Assembly: GCA_964434865.1 (NCBI GenBank)
Contig: CAYSWV010000006.1
Span: 1 to 64,000, forward strand
Direction of reading: 5' to 3'
Source of the DNA: CAYSWV01 sp964434865
Lineage (GTDB): Bacteria; Cyanobacteriota; Cyanobacteriia; Thermostichales; Thermostichaceae
DNA length: 64,000 nt
Shown: piece by piece, positions 1 to 9,808 of the stretch
How the letters are laid out: each line of letters starts with the position of its first letter
Position numbering within the stretch: the first letter of the stretch is position 1
The notes under the pieces: generated by a model
Databases searched by the model: none
What the model was told of the DNA's origin: nothing
The model's input: only the letters and a program-made list of their open reading frames with translations
Made by a program: the position numbers and the translations under genes

Positions 1-105
1 GCAGGTGTGACCTACCCCAGTATTCATTTTAGCGGTAGGATTTTAGCTGCAAGATTGAAAATTTATATGACATGATAGATCTGCTCTCATAATCTCAAAG
101 CTTCA

Positions 106-1413
106 ATGATGTCGACTGAGTTTTATGGTGCCTTTGAGCCTGAATGTCGATTCTCATCATCCAGCGACTGGAGTTTGACCTTGATACAGGGTGCTAAGTC
201 AATTGAAGAGATCCGTCGATCCATCACCACTGTGCCATGGAACAACTTGGCGCATGCGTACCACGGAGCTTGGGAGGCTCCAGAGAAGCTCAAGGTTTTC
301 CTCGCGCCCGATTCGTCGGAAGAGTCCCTGGACAAAGCCGTCGACTGGTTGTGGGGGAGCATTCTTCACCAAGGAAGTATCTACAGTGCTTCAATACCTG
401 TGCTTTGGATTCTGATTGACCTCATCGCCACAAAACCCGAGCACCCCGCCGCCGCGTCAATCTTATATGCTGTCCAGACCATCGCTAATAGCCTCCTCTC
501 TGTTGATGCAGACGAGGATCTGCTCAATCCAGTTCAACAGAACGCACCCGGGCAGCCTGTTTACGAGGCTTGGACCCACAAAGCATTGCCAACTTCTGTT
601 GATGATGCCTCAGAAGATGATGAGTATTTCAAGGCCTGTCTCGTAACACAGCGCCCATTGCGTGCCCTTGTGCAACATGCGATTCCAGTGATCAGCTACT
701 GTCTACAGCATCCCAAAAACCAGACACGCACTGCAGCTGTTGCAGCAGGCCTGGGTGCAGTCCAAGCTGTCCCCGATGATGCCCAGCCTCTTTTTGAATT
801 GATCAAAGTTATTGGCGATGCTAGCTACGATCCTGGCACCTGGATCAGTGTTGCTATGGTCTTCGGACAACTCGGACATGACATTACTGAGTTACTCAAC
901 CATTCAGATCGCCGGGTCCGGTTAAGTGCTGCACTATCCAAGGCTACCCAAAACAATCCCCAAAGTATTACGGAGCTGGCGGCAGCTATTGCAGAACCTG
1001 AGTGGCTCGAGGAGGCGTTTCCTAATGGTGCGGCACATTTGGCTATGCATCTACGATTTCATGTTCTTAGCGCTTTGCTCGATCGGACTAACCCTGATGT
1101 GGTTCATCCCTCCATAACTGCAGCTATTTGCACTCTGATCCATAAAAGGTCTAGCCAATATACAGTGGACGTTGAGTGGGGACGAGTTTTACATTGGGCC
1201 TTTCAGAAGCGACTGATTAAGCTATCCCATACGGGAGAGACAGCCCCCCTTCCAGATAGACTAACTAGCACGCAAGCTGCAATTCTACGAACGTTGTGTG
1301 CAAAGGACGAGTTATGGAATCCCACCAATGGCAATGCCCATCTAGCGTATAGGCGTGTGCAGCTTCCGTACGATCGCCAGGTTCTCTGCTCACTTGTGAA
1401 CCTTGTGAGGTGA
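106..1413 (+). CDS. HEAT-like helical repeat protein, unknown function
   Basis: This is a 435-residue protein that I do not recognise by name. Residues about 185-300 are alanine- and leucine-rich paired helices with HEAT-like character, for example a block around NHSDRRVRLSAALSKA. There is no signal peptide, membrane segment or visible catalytic motif, so a soluble scaffold or binding role is the most that can be inferred. The start is the first of two tandem ATG codons and has no strong ribosome binding site. The small ORFs in other frames across this region look like shadows. It stands alone on the plus strand, and the 105 bases before it show nothing recognisable. That it is a gene is fairly safe because of its length; its function is open. 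Confidence 0.7.
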   Translation: MMSTEFYGAFEPECRFSSSSDWSLTLIQGAKSIEEIRRSITTVPWNNLAHAYHGAWEAPEKLKVFLAPDSSEESLDKAVDWLWGSILHQGSIYSASIPVLWILIDLIATKPEHPAAASILYAVQTIANSLLSVDADEDLLNPVQQNAPGQPVYEAWTHKALPTSVDDASEDDEYFKACLVTQRPLRALVQHAIPVISYCLQHPKNQTRTAAVAAGLGAVQAVPDDAQPLFELIKVIGDASYDPGTWISVAMVFGQLGHDITELLNHSDRRVRLSAALSKATQNNPQSITELAAAIAEPEWLEEAFPNGAAHLAMHLRFHVLSALLDRTNPDVVHPSITAAICTLIHKRSSQYTVDVEWGRVLHWAFQKRLIKLSHTGETAPLPDRLTSTQAAILRTLCAKDELWNPTNGNAHLAYRRVQLPYDRQVLCSLVNLVR

Positions 1414-1543
1414 ATCCGATCAGCATTGGAGATCAATCCACCATTAAGCGAGACGTTACAGCTGAGAAAAAAACTAAAGATAACTACACATAAAGGATGT
1501 AAAATTTTACAGAATCAGTTTAGGGGTAAGAGAACCCAATACG

Positions 1544-1942
1544 ATGAAGCCTGAATATGATGATCATTTGCCTAGACGCACCCGGCAGGTTTGTATTTTG
1601 TGCCAAGCCTTTGGCAAAGCTGTGAGCCACATCAATTCCATCTCTGGTGATCAGGCAGCTGTTGACCAAGTCACAGTTCATCTTGAGGGGGGTGATCTGT
1701 TTGAGATCCACAGAACCCTGCGCAATGGAGCGCAAGTCGTGTATTACCAGTGGATGAATGGAGCCTATCATTCTGGGGTGACCGTAGACCTGAACGGACT
1801 GCTCAAAGAAGTGGGTCGGCAAGCCTTTTTGAAAGGATTTCCCTTTAATCAACGTTGGGGCACAGAAAGCCTGGGCTACTTGATCGGCTATAAAGAAGCT
1901 GAAAATCTAATGTGGACAGGGCACCCTAGCCACAAGAGCTGA
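1544..1942 (+). CDS. Small protein of unknown function
   Basis: This is a 132-residue ORF with no family I can name. It is mixed alpha/beta in appearance, contains a single CxxC (CILC) near residue 18 and has no signal peptide or membrane helix. The centre (DLFEIHRTLRNGAQVVYYQW) looks like beta strands. A 110-residue ORF overlaps it on the other strand, but this frame has the more normal protein composition. It may pair with the Coa1-like ORF that starts 34 bases downstream. Whether it is expressed is uncertain. Confidence 0.5.
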   Translation: MKPEYDDHLPRRTRQVCILCQAFGKAVSHINSISGDQAAVDQVTVHLEGGDLFEIHRTLRNGAQVVYYQWMNGAYHSGVTVDLNGLLKEVGRQAFLKGFPFNQRWGTESLGYLIGYKEAENLMWTGHPSHKS

Positions 1943-1976
1943 TCTAAGTTGAAGAGTAAGCACTGGCTAACCTGCT

Positions 1977-2246
1977 TTGCAAACCATTAAAGCCGATCCC
2001 ATCATCGTTGAGCAATTGGGTAAACCCATAAAATTGGGTTGGGTTCCTGATGGTCCTATAAGAAATGGACAAGAAGCTTGCTTTGACTTCGTTATCGAAG
2101 GATCTAAAAGTGATGCTCGTGTCTCAACTGTTGTTGAAAAGTCGACAGATGATCAATGGCATATTCGAAAATTAGCCTTAAACCAGGCTGGAGACATCAC
2201 TCCTATTATTCAAGCTGATGAAGACTTTAGAGATTTTTGTTCGTAG
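1977..2246 (+). pseudogene. Coa1-like domain ORF, apparently N-terminally truncated
   Basis: The 89 residues resemble the Coa1 / DUF1783 fold named after the cytochrome oxidase assembly factor: a phrase like LGKPIKLGW, then a glycine-containing strand, then FVIEGSKSDARVSTVVEK and a charged WHIRKL segment. Members normally carry an N-terminal membrane anchor. Here an in-frame TAA (1968-1970) lies just before the only candidate start, a TTG at 1977, so no anchor is encoded in this frame. It is either a remnant of a once longer gene or a stand-alone soluble domain with a poor start. I favour a remnant. The family assignment is from memory of the pattern and is moderate. Confidence 0.4.
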
Positions 2247-2381
2247 CATTGTTTCATGATCGTTCTAGCTTTTTGTTCACAAGCATCTGGTGGTCCCTTG
2301 ACTTGAGTGACACGTGGTCACTAACCTTGCAGCAAGCGAGAATAAGTTAAGAGAAATCCAGATCGCTAGCAGGAGGCCACC

Positions 2382-5300
2382 ATGTCTGATCCTGAAATAC
2401 CAAAGGTTATCACCAACCCACAGGTAGGGATCAGCTATCCCATCAAAACCCTAATTCACAACGGGTTGAACTCACAGGTGTATAGGATCCAATCCTCCTC
2501 CGACCAGCCAGCTCAGATTCTCAAAGTCCTCAATTCTACCTACCCCACTCCACGCCAAATCAAACGTTATCAACATGAATTTAAACTGAGTCATCAACAT
2601 CAGCTCTCTGGGGTGATTAAGTCTTATGCCCTTGAGGATTATCAAAGTACCTTAGCAATTATCTTTGAGGATATCAACGGAACTTCTCTCAAAAACTGGG
2701 CCGGGCAGCAGCCAGTATCAGTTGCCACTTTTCTGCCTATTGCTATTCAAGTAGTGGACTGTTTGGCCCAACTGCATAGTATCCAGGTTATTCATAAAGA
2801 TCTGAATCCAGACAATATTGTGATCAATCCTGAAAAAAACATCCTCAAATTGATTGATTTAGGTATTTCTAGTCAATTCAAGCATGAAATGCTGTCTATG
2901 GAACCACCCTCAACGTTGGAAGGTACCCTCGCCTATATCTCCCCCGAGCAAACAGGACGCATGAATCGTGCCCTAGACTACCGGACTGACTATTATTCCA
3001 TCGGTATCACCTTCTATGAACTCCTCTCAGGCCATTTACCGTTTGGTATCCATGATCCTTTAGAAGTGATTCACTGTCATTTAGCTGAAGAAGCACCGCC
3101 TCTACATACCCTCGATCTAGGCATTCCCCAGAGCCTTTCTGATATTATCCAAAAGCTGATGGCTAAAAATGCTGAGGATCGCTACCAAAGCTCCTTAGGT
3201 ATTCAATCCGATTTGAAATACTGTTGGGAGCAATGGCAAGCCACAAAAATGATTCCTACCTTTTCTCTAGCCTGTCTTGATATCCCAGAACGATTTCAAG
3301 TGAGCCAAAAACTTTATGGTAGAGAGCAAACCATTCAGACCTTGCTTCAAGCCTTTGAAGAGATTTCTAGTACAGCTACGTTACAGAGTCAATTTATCCT
3401 GATTGCGGGTTATTCTGGTATTGGCAAGTCCTCTTTGGTTCAAGAACTCTATAAGCCTATTTCTCAAAAGCGAGCTTACTTTACATCAGGAAAATTCGAT
3501 CAGTTTCAGCGGACTACCCCTTACTCAGCCATTGTTGAAGCCTTTTCAAGACTCATTCAACAAGTCTTAACCGAATCGGAATCCCAGTTACAGCAATGGC
3601 GAGAGTCACTCATCGGCGCCCTGGGCACTAACAGTCAAGTGATCATCAATGTGATTCCGGCGCTAGAGTTGATTGTAGGTGCTCAACCGCCTAGCCCTAC
3701 ACTGGCTCCAGCCGAATCGCAAAATCGGTTTAACCGGGTATTTCAACAGTTTGTCCGAGTCCTGTCATGTATGGACCATCCTCTTGTACTCTTTTTAGAC
3801 GATCTGCAGTGGGCCGATACAGCCAGTCTTAAACTATTGCAGTTGGTTTTAAGTGATCCACAGATGCAATCATTACTGATCATTGGCGCTTATCGGAGTA
3901 ATGAGGTTCACGAAACTCATCCTTTAATGCGAACACTGGCAACTTTGAAACAAGACGGCATTGAGCCGCAAATGCTCTATCTTGACCCGCTCAATCTTAG
4001 CCAAATTGCTCAGCTACTAGCAGATACCCTTGACCAAACAACAGAAACCGTCTATCCACTAGCCCAATTGATCTTGGGAAAAACAGGGGGCAATCCTTTC
4101 TTTATCAATGAATTTCTCAAGACACTTGAAGCTGAACATCTAATTGTCTTTGATCCATCCATTCAAACCTGGAATTGGAGCCTAGCCCAAATTGAATCTC
4201 AGCAGATCACAGATAATGTTGTAGATCTCATGACCGCTAAGCTGCAAAAATTATCTCAGTCTGTGCAGCACTTACTCTGTTACGCCGCTTGTATTGGTCC
4301 TACCTTTGATCTCCCTATCCTGAGCCTTGTAGCTGACCAAACACCTACTGAGATTAGCCAGATCTTGGAACCGGCTCTACTATCAGGCCTCATTTTGCAG
4401 AAAAGTCAGGCCAGGATCTCTCAGTACAGTTTTCTCCATGATCGGGTGCAGCAAGCCGCTTATGAATTGGTGAGATCCGATCAAAAAGTGGCTTTACATT
4501 TACGGATCGGCCAACTCTTGCAACAGCAACTCTCCCAGAACCCAGATACTCTCTTTGAAGTTGTTGATCATCTTAATCTTGGTAGTTCTCTTCTGGAGCC
4601 TAGAGAAAAACAAGCGGTGGCTCAGCTCAATTTAGAGGCCGGAACCCGTGCTAAGCAAGCTACGGCCTACCAAGCCGCAGAGCACTATTTGTCAGCAGGG
4701 GTTAGCTATCTCAGCGACGATCAAAGTCTTGGAGCGTTAAGGTACTCTCTACTTCGAGAATGGGCTGAAGTGCAATACCTATTGGGGCAGTTTGAGGCTT
4801 CAAAGATGACGATTGATTGTTTACTGAGTTGTGATCTGACAGCACGCCAATTGGCTGAAGTTTATAGCTTATTGATTGTACAGTATACTATTCAAACCAA
4901 TTATCAAGCAGCCTTAGTAGCTGGACAGGAGGCTCTGGCGGCTCTAGGGATCACCTTACCTTTAACTGATGTGGAAGCCGCTTTTGAAACTGAATATGCT
5001 AAGTTACAAGCTGTCCTAGGATCCCGACTCCTGCCTTCGCTAGAGCATTTGCCGCCTATAACCAATCCAGATCAAATTTTTGCAGTAGAACTACTTTCAA
5101 ACTTAGGATCGGCTGCTTATCGCTATGATCGGCGCATATGGCAGTTAATTGTTGCCATTTCAATTAACTTATTTTTAGAACACGGTAATGTGCCACAGTC
5201 TTGTTACGGCTATTCCAACTATGGCACTTTACTTGGATCTGTACTAGGCGATTATCAAGCTGGGTATGAGTCAGCCTTACTTTCGTTACGTCTGAGTCAA

Positions 5301-7703
5301 CGCTACCAAAATCGAACCCAAACGGCCCGGGCTTGTTTTATCCTGGGCAACTTTGTGCAGTCGTGGGTCAGACCGGTAAGTGAAGCTGAAGCTATCAACC
5401 AAATGGGTGTTGATGCAGGACTGGAGACGGGCGAGTTTCAATATGTGGGATATACGTTGAGCTATCGGATTACCAATCTATTTTTTCAGGGCAAACCGTT
5501 ATTTGAAGTGATGCCAGCTTTGCAAGAAGCGCTTCGTTTTTGTCAACGATTGAAAAACCAATGGGCGATTGACTCCCTACTAGGCTATCAGGTAGTCATT
5601 GAACAACTGAGTGGTGCTGCGCTAGATCAGCCTAGTCTGACAGAAGCAGAGTATGTTGAGGCTTGTACCCAGCACAAAAGTTTCAGTGGTTTGTGTCGAT
5701 ACTACATCCTGCAAGGGATCGCTTACTATCTCAATCGCCAGCCGCATCAAGCTTTAACCATGCTGGAAAAGGCAACCCCTCTACTCGATTTCATTTTAGG
5801 TGTTGTTTCTGTAGCTGAGCATAGTTTCTTTGAAGCACTTGTGTTAGCTGAATTAACCTCTGATTCCAGTCACCCCCGTTTACAGCAAGCTCTCAAACGG
5901 CTGGACCATTGGTCTCAAACCTGTCCTCATAATTTTTTGCAGAAAGCTCAGCTGATTGAAGCAGAACAGGCTCGTATAGAGGGTGCTCATTGGAAAGCGG
6001 CTCAGCTCTATGATGAAGCTATCTCCAATGCCAAAGCTCATGGGTTTCTACAAGATGAAGCGATAGCTTGTGAACGAGCAGCTCTATTCTGGCTCAACCA
6101 CCAAAAAGCCGACTTTGCCGAAACCTATCTACTTAAGGCGCACTATGCTTTCAATCGATGGGGAGCCTTGCAAAAAGGACAGCAGATGGAGGCCCAGTTT
6201 CCCTGGCTCGATCGAACTCAAACCTTGAATCGTCCCTCAAGCATCCTTAGATCTCCGTCAGATGTTGACCCCATTCAGATCACAACTTCAACAGAGAACG
6301 AGCAACTATCAGAGCGGATCGATCTATCTACCGTTATTAAAGCTTCACAAGTTCTCTCAGGGGAACTGGTCTTAGACCATTTGATCGCCAAATTAATGAA
6401 GATTGTTCTTGAAAATGCAGGGGCTCAGAAGGGTTATCTCCTGTTACCGACTCAGAGTCAACCTGGAGCATTAGCGATTGAGGCAGAGAGCACAGTTAAA
6501 ACTGGGACTATCAACCTATTACAATCGATTCCTTTAGATCAATTAGATCCGACCACTCAATTACCCCTACTACCCAGCTCTATCGTGAATTATGTCAGTC
6601 GCACCCAGAAAGGTCTTGTCCTCAATGATGGAGCTCATGAAGACCCATTTACTCATGATCCTTATATTTTGGCTGTTCAACCTAAGTCTGTGTTGTGTAC
6701 ACCGCTGGTGAATCAGGGGCGGCTCACTGGCATGGTCTATCTAGAAAACAACTTAACAGCTGGCGCCTTCACCGTTGATCGGATTAATGTCCTTAACATG
6801 CTTTGCAGCCAAGCAGCTATTTCAATTGAAAGTTCTCGGCTGTATCATACCCTAGAACGAAAAGTTACAGAACGGACAGCTGAATTAGCCTTAGCTAACC
6901 AAGAAATCTCTCGCTTAAATGAGCAGCTTTCAGTTGAAAATCAACGTATGAGCACTGAGTTAGAAGTCACTCGCCAGTTGCAGCAAATGATTGTACCCAG
7001 TCTTGAAGAGTTAAGTGCTATCCCTGACTTAGACATTGCTGGATATATGGAGCCTGCTTCAGAAGTGGGTGGTGATTATTACGATGTACTAGTGGATCAA
7101 GGTCGGATCAAACTTGGTATCGGTGATGTCACAGGACACGGGTTACAAAGCGGTGTGATTATGCTTATGGTTCAAACAGCGGTACGGACTTTGCTAGTTG
7201 CCCAAGAAGAGGATCCGATCCAGTTTATGTCTATTCTGAATCGAGTTATCTATGATAATGTGCAGCGGATGGCAACTGATAAGAACTTGACCCTCTCTCT
7301 AGTAGATTATCAAGATCAAACGTTAAAACTATATGGCAATCATGAAGAACTGCTTGTGATTCGTCAAGATGGATCGTTAGAACGAATTGATACTATAGAT
7401 CTGGGTATGCCGATAGGCCTCCTTGAAGACATCCGTGAGTTTGTCAATCATATTGAACTCAGGATAGACCCTGGAGATGTAGTAGTGCTATACACCGATG
7501 GTGTGACTGAAGCCAGAAACTCTGACAAAAAGATGTATGGCCTCCCGCGCTTGTGTGAGGTTGTGAGATCCCATCGAGAGCTACCGTCCCATCAGATCCA
7601 GCAGACTGTCATTCAAGATTTACAAGACTTTATTGGAACTCAAGCCATCCGTGATGATATCACTTTGGTGGTGGTTAAACTACGTTCTATTTCGGAGATG
7701 TAG
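2382..7703 (+). CDS. Giant Ser/Thr kinase - AAA/TPR - GAF - SpoIIE-type phosphatase
   Basis: This is a 1773-residue cytoplasmic signalling protein. Residues about 20-275 are a Hanks-type protein kinase: lysine in ILKVL near 48, catalytic loop HKDLNPDN at 138-145, DLG in place of DFG at about 159, then SPEQ. A P-loop ATPase (GYSGIGKSS near 345) of the MalT/AAA-16 type runs to about 600, followed by TPR-like helices to about 1290, a GAF domain near 1305-1490, a short coiled coil and a SpoIIE/PP2C phosphatase near 1545-1770 (GGDYYDV, GDVTGHG, YTDGVTEA, RDDITLVV). The first two thirds match the HstK-type kinases of cyanobacteria, which usually end in a histidine kinase; here the output is a phosphatase. 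The ATG start follows a strong AGGAGG. It probably adds and removes phosphate on Ser/Thr targets, perhaps anti-sigma-antagonist-like proteins, but no partner gene is adjacent. Confidence 0.93.
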   Translation: MSDPEIPKVITNPQVGISYPIKTLIHNGLNSQVYRIQSSSDQPAQILKVLNSTYPTPRQIKRYQHEFKLSHQHQLSGVIKSYALEDYQSTLAIIFEDINGTSLKNWAGQQPVSVATFLPIAIQVVDCLAQLHSIQVIHKDLNPDNIVINPEKNILKLIDLGISSQFKHEMLSMEPPSTLEGTLAYISPEQTGRMNRALDYRTDYYSIGITFYELLSGHLPFGIHDPLEVIHCHLAEEAPPLHTLDLGIPQSLSDIIQKLMAKNAEDRYQSSLGIQSDLKYCWEQWQATKMIPTFSLACLDIPERFQVSQKLYGREQTIQTLLQAFEEISSTATLQSQFILIAGYSGIGKSSLVQELYKPISQKRAYFTSGKFDQFQRTTPYSAIVEAFSRLIQQVLTESESQLQQWRESLIGALGTNSQVIINVIPALELIVGAQPPSPTLAPAESQNRFNRVFQQFVRVLSCMDHPLVLFLDDLQWADTASLKLLQLVLSDPQMQSLLIIGAYRSNEVHETHPLMRTLATLKQDGIEPQMLYLDPLNLSQIAQLLADTLDQTTETVYPLAQLILGKTGGNPFFINEFLKTLEAEHLIVFDPSIQTWNWSLAQIESQQITDNVVDLMTAKLQKLSQSVQHLLCYAACIGPTFDLPILSLVADQTPTEISQILEPALLSGLILQKSQARISQYSFLHDRVQQAAYELVRSDQKVALHLRIGQLLQQQLSQNPDTLFEVVDHLNLGSSLLEPREKQAVAQLNLEAGTRAKQATAYQAAEHYLSAGVSYLSDDQSLGALRYSLLREWAEVQYLLGQFEASKMTIDCLLSCDLTARQLAEVYSLLIVQYTIQTNYQAALVAGQEALAALGITLPLTDVEAAFETEYAKLQAVLGSRLLPSLEHLPPITNPDQIFAVELLSNLGSAAYRYDRRIWQLIVAISINLFLEHGNVPQSCYGYSNYGTLLGSVLGDYQAGYESALLSLRLSQRYQNRTQTARACFILGNFVQSWVRPVSEAEAINQMGVDAGLETGEFQYVGYTLSYRITNLFFQGKPLFEVMPALQEALRFCQRLKNQWAIDSLLGYQVVIEQLSGAALDQPSLTEAEYVEACTQHKSFSGLCRYYILQGIAYYLNRQPHQALTMLEKATPLLDFILGVVSVAEHSFFEALVLAELTSDSSHPRLQQALKRLDHWSQTCPHNFLQKAQLIEAEQARIEGAHWKAAQLYDEAISNAKAHGFLQDEAIACERAALFWLNHQKADFAETYLLKAHYAFNRWGALQKGQQMEAQFPWLDRTQTLNRPSSILRSPSDVDPIQITTSTENEQLSERIDLSTVIKASQVLSGELVLDHLIAKLMKIVLENAGAQKGYLLLPTQSQPGALAIEAESTVKTGTINLLQSIPLDQLDPTTQLPLLPSSIVNYVSRTQKGLVLNDGAHEDPFTHDPYILAVQPKSVLCTPLVNQGRLTGMVYLENNLTAGAFTVDRINVLNMLCSQAAISIESSRLYHTLERKVTERTAELALANQEISRLNEQLSVENQRMSTELEVTRQLQQMIVPSLEELSAIPDLDIAGYMEPASEVGGDYYDVLVDQGRIKLGIGDVTGHGLQSGVIMLMVQTAVRTLLVAQEEDPIQFMSILNRVIYDNVQRMATDKNLTLSLVDYQDQTLKLYGNHEELLVIRQDGSLERIDTIDLGMPIGLLEDIREFVNHIELRIDPGDVVVLYTDGVTEARNSDKKMYGLPRLCEVVRSHRELPSHQIQQTVIQDLQDFIGTQAIRDDITLVVVKLRSISEM

Positions 7704-7717
7704 CTAGCTCAACCTAT

Positions 7718-7743
7718 TCATATGTAAATTTCATATGTAAATT
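7718..7743. repeat. Perfect 13-bp tandem duplication
   Basis: Two identical head-to-tail copies of TCATATGTAAATT lie 14 bases after the stop of the giant kinase. A second, imperfect duplication of GCGGTCCACTTAA follows at 7813-7837. Both sit in the spacer and neither forms an obvious terminator. Confidence 0.9.
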
Positions 7744-7893
7744 TCAAGAAATTCTATTGAACCGGGAGGTCTCGTGCTACTGAAATTTGTAGAGGCAAGC
7801 CGATCAGGATGAGCGGTCCACTTAAGCGGTCCACTAATGAGCTATTTCTCACAAAGATCGCTAAACTTTAGATCTCAATCCTATGGAGGCACA

Positions 7894-8268
7894 ATGCGTG
7901 AATTCAAACTACGCCAAGTGGTCAAAATGATCGTGATCGCATTGGGGTTAGTCTGGCTTTGGATCTGTCTAATGGGGGCAACCGGGCTGGGAGTTGATCT
8001 GTCTGGACAAATCACTGGAGAGGAGTGGTTGGGGGCAGCAGCGGCGGACAAGCTGGCCTATTGTCAAAAAGCTTACCGCTCATTTCGTAATTCCCCCTCT
8101 CAAAGTTACATTATTAGTTCTAATGTCCAAGCCCTGACGCCTGAATCCTTTTGTAGTCGGCTCGATCAGTTTTATGCCTATGAGTTAAACCTCGATATCC
8201 CCTTAAATCAAGCCTCAGGCATCGCTCCTCTCTTATTTGCCGATCAACCATCACTGTCGACCCGATAA
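7894..8268 (+). CDS. Small membrane-anchored or exported protein, unknown
   Basis: The ATG at 7894 is preceded by GGAGG at good spacing and gives 124 residues. An upstream ATG at 7837 lacks such a site and falls in a duplicated spacer, so I reject it. Residues about 10-30 (VVKMIVIALGLVWLWICLMG) form one hydrophobic segment, an uncleaved anchor or signal peptide. The rest is polar with three cysteines and no motif I know. It lies 190 bases after the kinase-phosphatase gene and 151 before plsX, both on the same strand. Function is unknown. Confidence 0.7.
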   Translation: MREFKLRQVVKMIVIALGLVWLWICLMGATGLGVDLSGQITGEEWLGAAAADKLAYCQKAYRSFRNSPSQSYIISSNVQALTPESFCSRLDQFYAYELNLDIPLNQASGIAPLLFADQPSLSTR

Positions 8269-8419
8269 TGCTAAGCGCAATGCGAAGCTGCCTGAGTTAA
8301 AGCATTTTCTGAACCTAAATCTGATACGATCTGGGTGCATTTGGTTCAGGTTAAGCCCATTTGGTTGTCCTGGATACAACGCATTAGAAACAAGCTAAGC
8401 AACAGTTTGAGGGCAACTT

Positions 8420-9664
8420 GTGCGAATTGCTGTCGATGCCATGGGTGGCGATTACGCTCCCGAAGAAATTGTCAAGGGTGCACTTCAAGCCCGTCGTGAA
8501 TTAGGGGTCGAAATTGCCCTAGTTGGACGGCCGGAAGCGATTCAACCGTTTCTGCCTGAGGCTCTGAGTGGGGTTACCTTGATTCCAGCCGAAGAGGATA
8601 TCGGTATGGACGAAGAACCTGTCAGTGCCTTGAAACGGAAGAAAAAAGCCTCAATCCTGGTCGCGATGAAGCAACTGCGCAAAAAGGAGTGTGATGCGGT
8701 TGTCGCAGCAGGCAATACAGGGGCGGCGATGGCTGCAGCCCATTTGGGGTTAGGCCGACTACCAGGTATTGATCGACCTGCCATTGGGGCACTATTGCCT
8801 ACCCTTAAAAACAAGCCAGTCCTTCTATTAGATGTTGGGGCCAATGTCGATTGCCGACCTAAGTTTTTAGAGCAGTTCGCGGTCATGGGGTCGATCTATA
8901 GTCATTATGTTTTAGGGATGCCGACACCCCAAGTGGGTCTAGCTAACATTGGCGAAGAACCTAATAAAGGTAATGAATCCGCTATAACTACCCATGAACG
9001 TTTAGCGGTCAATGCTTATATCAACTTTGCGGGTAATGCTGAAGGTCGCGATATTCTCTCTGGCGATTTTGATGTCGTGGTTTGTGACGGGTTTGTGGGG
9101 AACATTTTGTTAAAGTTTGCTGAAAGTGTAGGCCATGTCATTACCCAGATCATGAAGGAAGAATTGAAACGTAGTTGGCGAGGCCAATTAGGGGGGTTGA
9201 TCTTAGCTCCCAACTTGAGGCAAGTGAAACGTCGAATCGATTATGTGGAGTATGGTGGAGCTTTACTGTTGGGGGTAGCGGGTGTCTGTGTAATCACCCA
9301 TGGCAGTTCTAAGCAATCCATGGTCTATCATGCTATTCGTCTAGCTAAAGAAGCCGTAGAACAAGATATCTTAAATCGGTTGGAGTCTCAAATTCGTCTG
9401 ATCAATCTCAATGCAGAAACGACGACTCATCCATCAAAAGCCTATGCGACTTCAGACCCGCTCTATAACAGCGCATCTAGCTTAGCCGCTAACCCATCAA
9501 CCAACCTATCCACCCATGGATTCAATGGATCAGATAGCATGAATAATGCTGGTAGTTCTAGCCTCAATGGCCCAGGAACCCATAACTCAGGGCCTCGAGA
9601 TGAATCAGTTAGATCCGTGCCGTCCCTAGACCTTGACTCTCTCGAAGGTTCCCAACCCTGCTGA
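8420..9664 (+). CDS. plsX: Phosphate acyltransferase PlsX
   Basis: PlsX makes acyl-phosphate from acyl-ACP and inorganic phosphate, the first step of the PlsX/PlsY route to lysophosphatidate, at the cytoplasmic membrane face. The N-terminus reads RIAVDAMGGDYAPEEIVKGA, with later family blocks GNTGAAMAAA, LLDVGANVDCRP and VVCDGFVGNILLK. The start is GTG at 8420; no ATG in frame keeps the conserved N-terminus. The protein is 414 residues against roughly 330-350 for most relatives. The excess is a C-terminal tail from about residue 335, rich in Ser, Asn and Gly and low in complexity. fabH follows 144 bases downstream on the same strand, the common bacterial plsX-fabH order. Confidence 0.96.
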   Translation: MRIAVDAMGGDYAPEEIVKGALQARRELGVEIALVGRPEAIQPFLPEALSGVTLIPAEEDIGMDEEPVSALKRKKKASILVAMKQLRKKECDAVVAAGNTGAAMAAAHLGLGRLPGIDRPAIGALLPTLKNKPVLLLDVGANVDCRPKFLEQFAVMGSIYSHYVLGMPTPQVGLANIGEEPNKGNESAITTHERLAVNAYINFAGNAEGRDILSGDFDVVVCDGFVGNILLKFAESVGHVITQIMKEELKRSWRGQLGGLILAPNLRQVKRRIDYVEYGGALLLGVAGVCVITHGSSKQSMVYHAIRLAKEAVEQDILNRLESQIRLINLNAETTTHPSKAYATSDPLYNSASSLAANPSTNLSTHGFNGSDSMNNAGSSSLNGPGTHNSGPRDESVRSVPSLDLDSLEGSQPC

Positions 9665-9808
9665 GCTAATCTATTGTCTGGCTGATTTGAATCCAAGCTA
9701 TGATTCTGGAGGTTATCGTTGTCTTCAGTACACCTTTAGTTCTGCACCCAGCTCTTTCTAACCCTTTTTAGGGAAAGCTAGGTCATTAAGTTCCAATCTG
9801 AAGAGCCT

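Noticed and set aside
1520..1852. 110-residue minus-strand ORF
   Set aside because: It lies opposite the 132-residue plus-strand ORF, which has a more protein-like composition; neither is certain.
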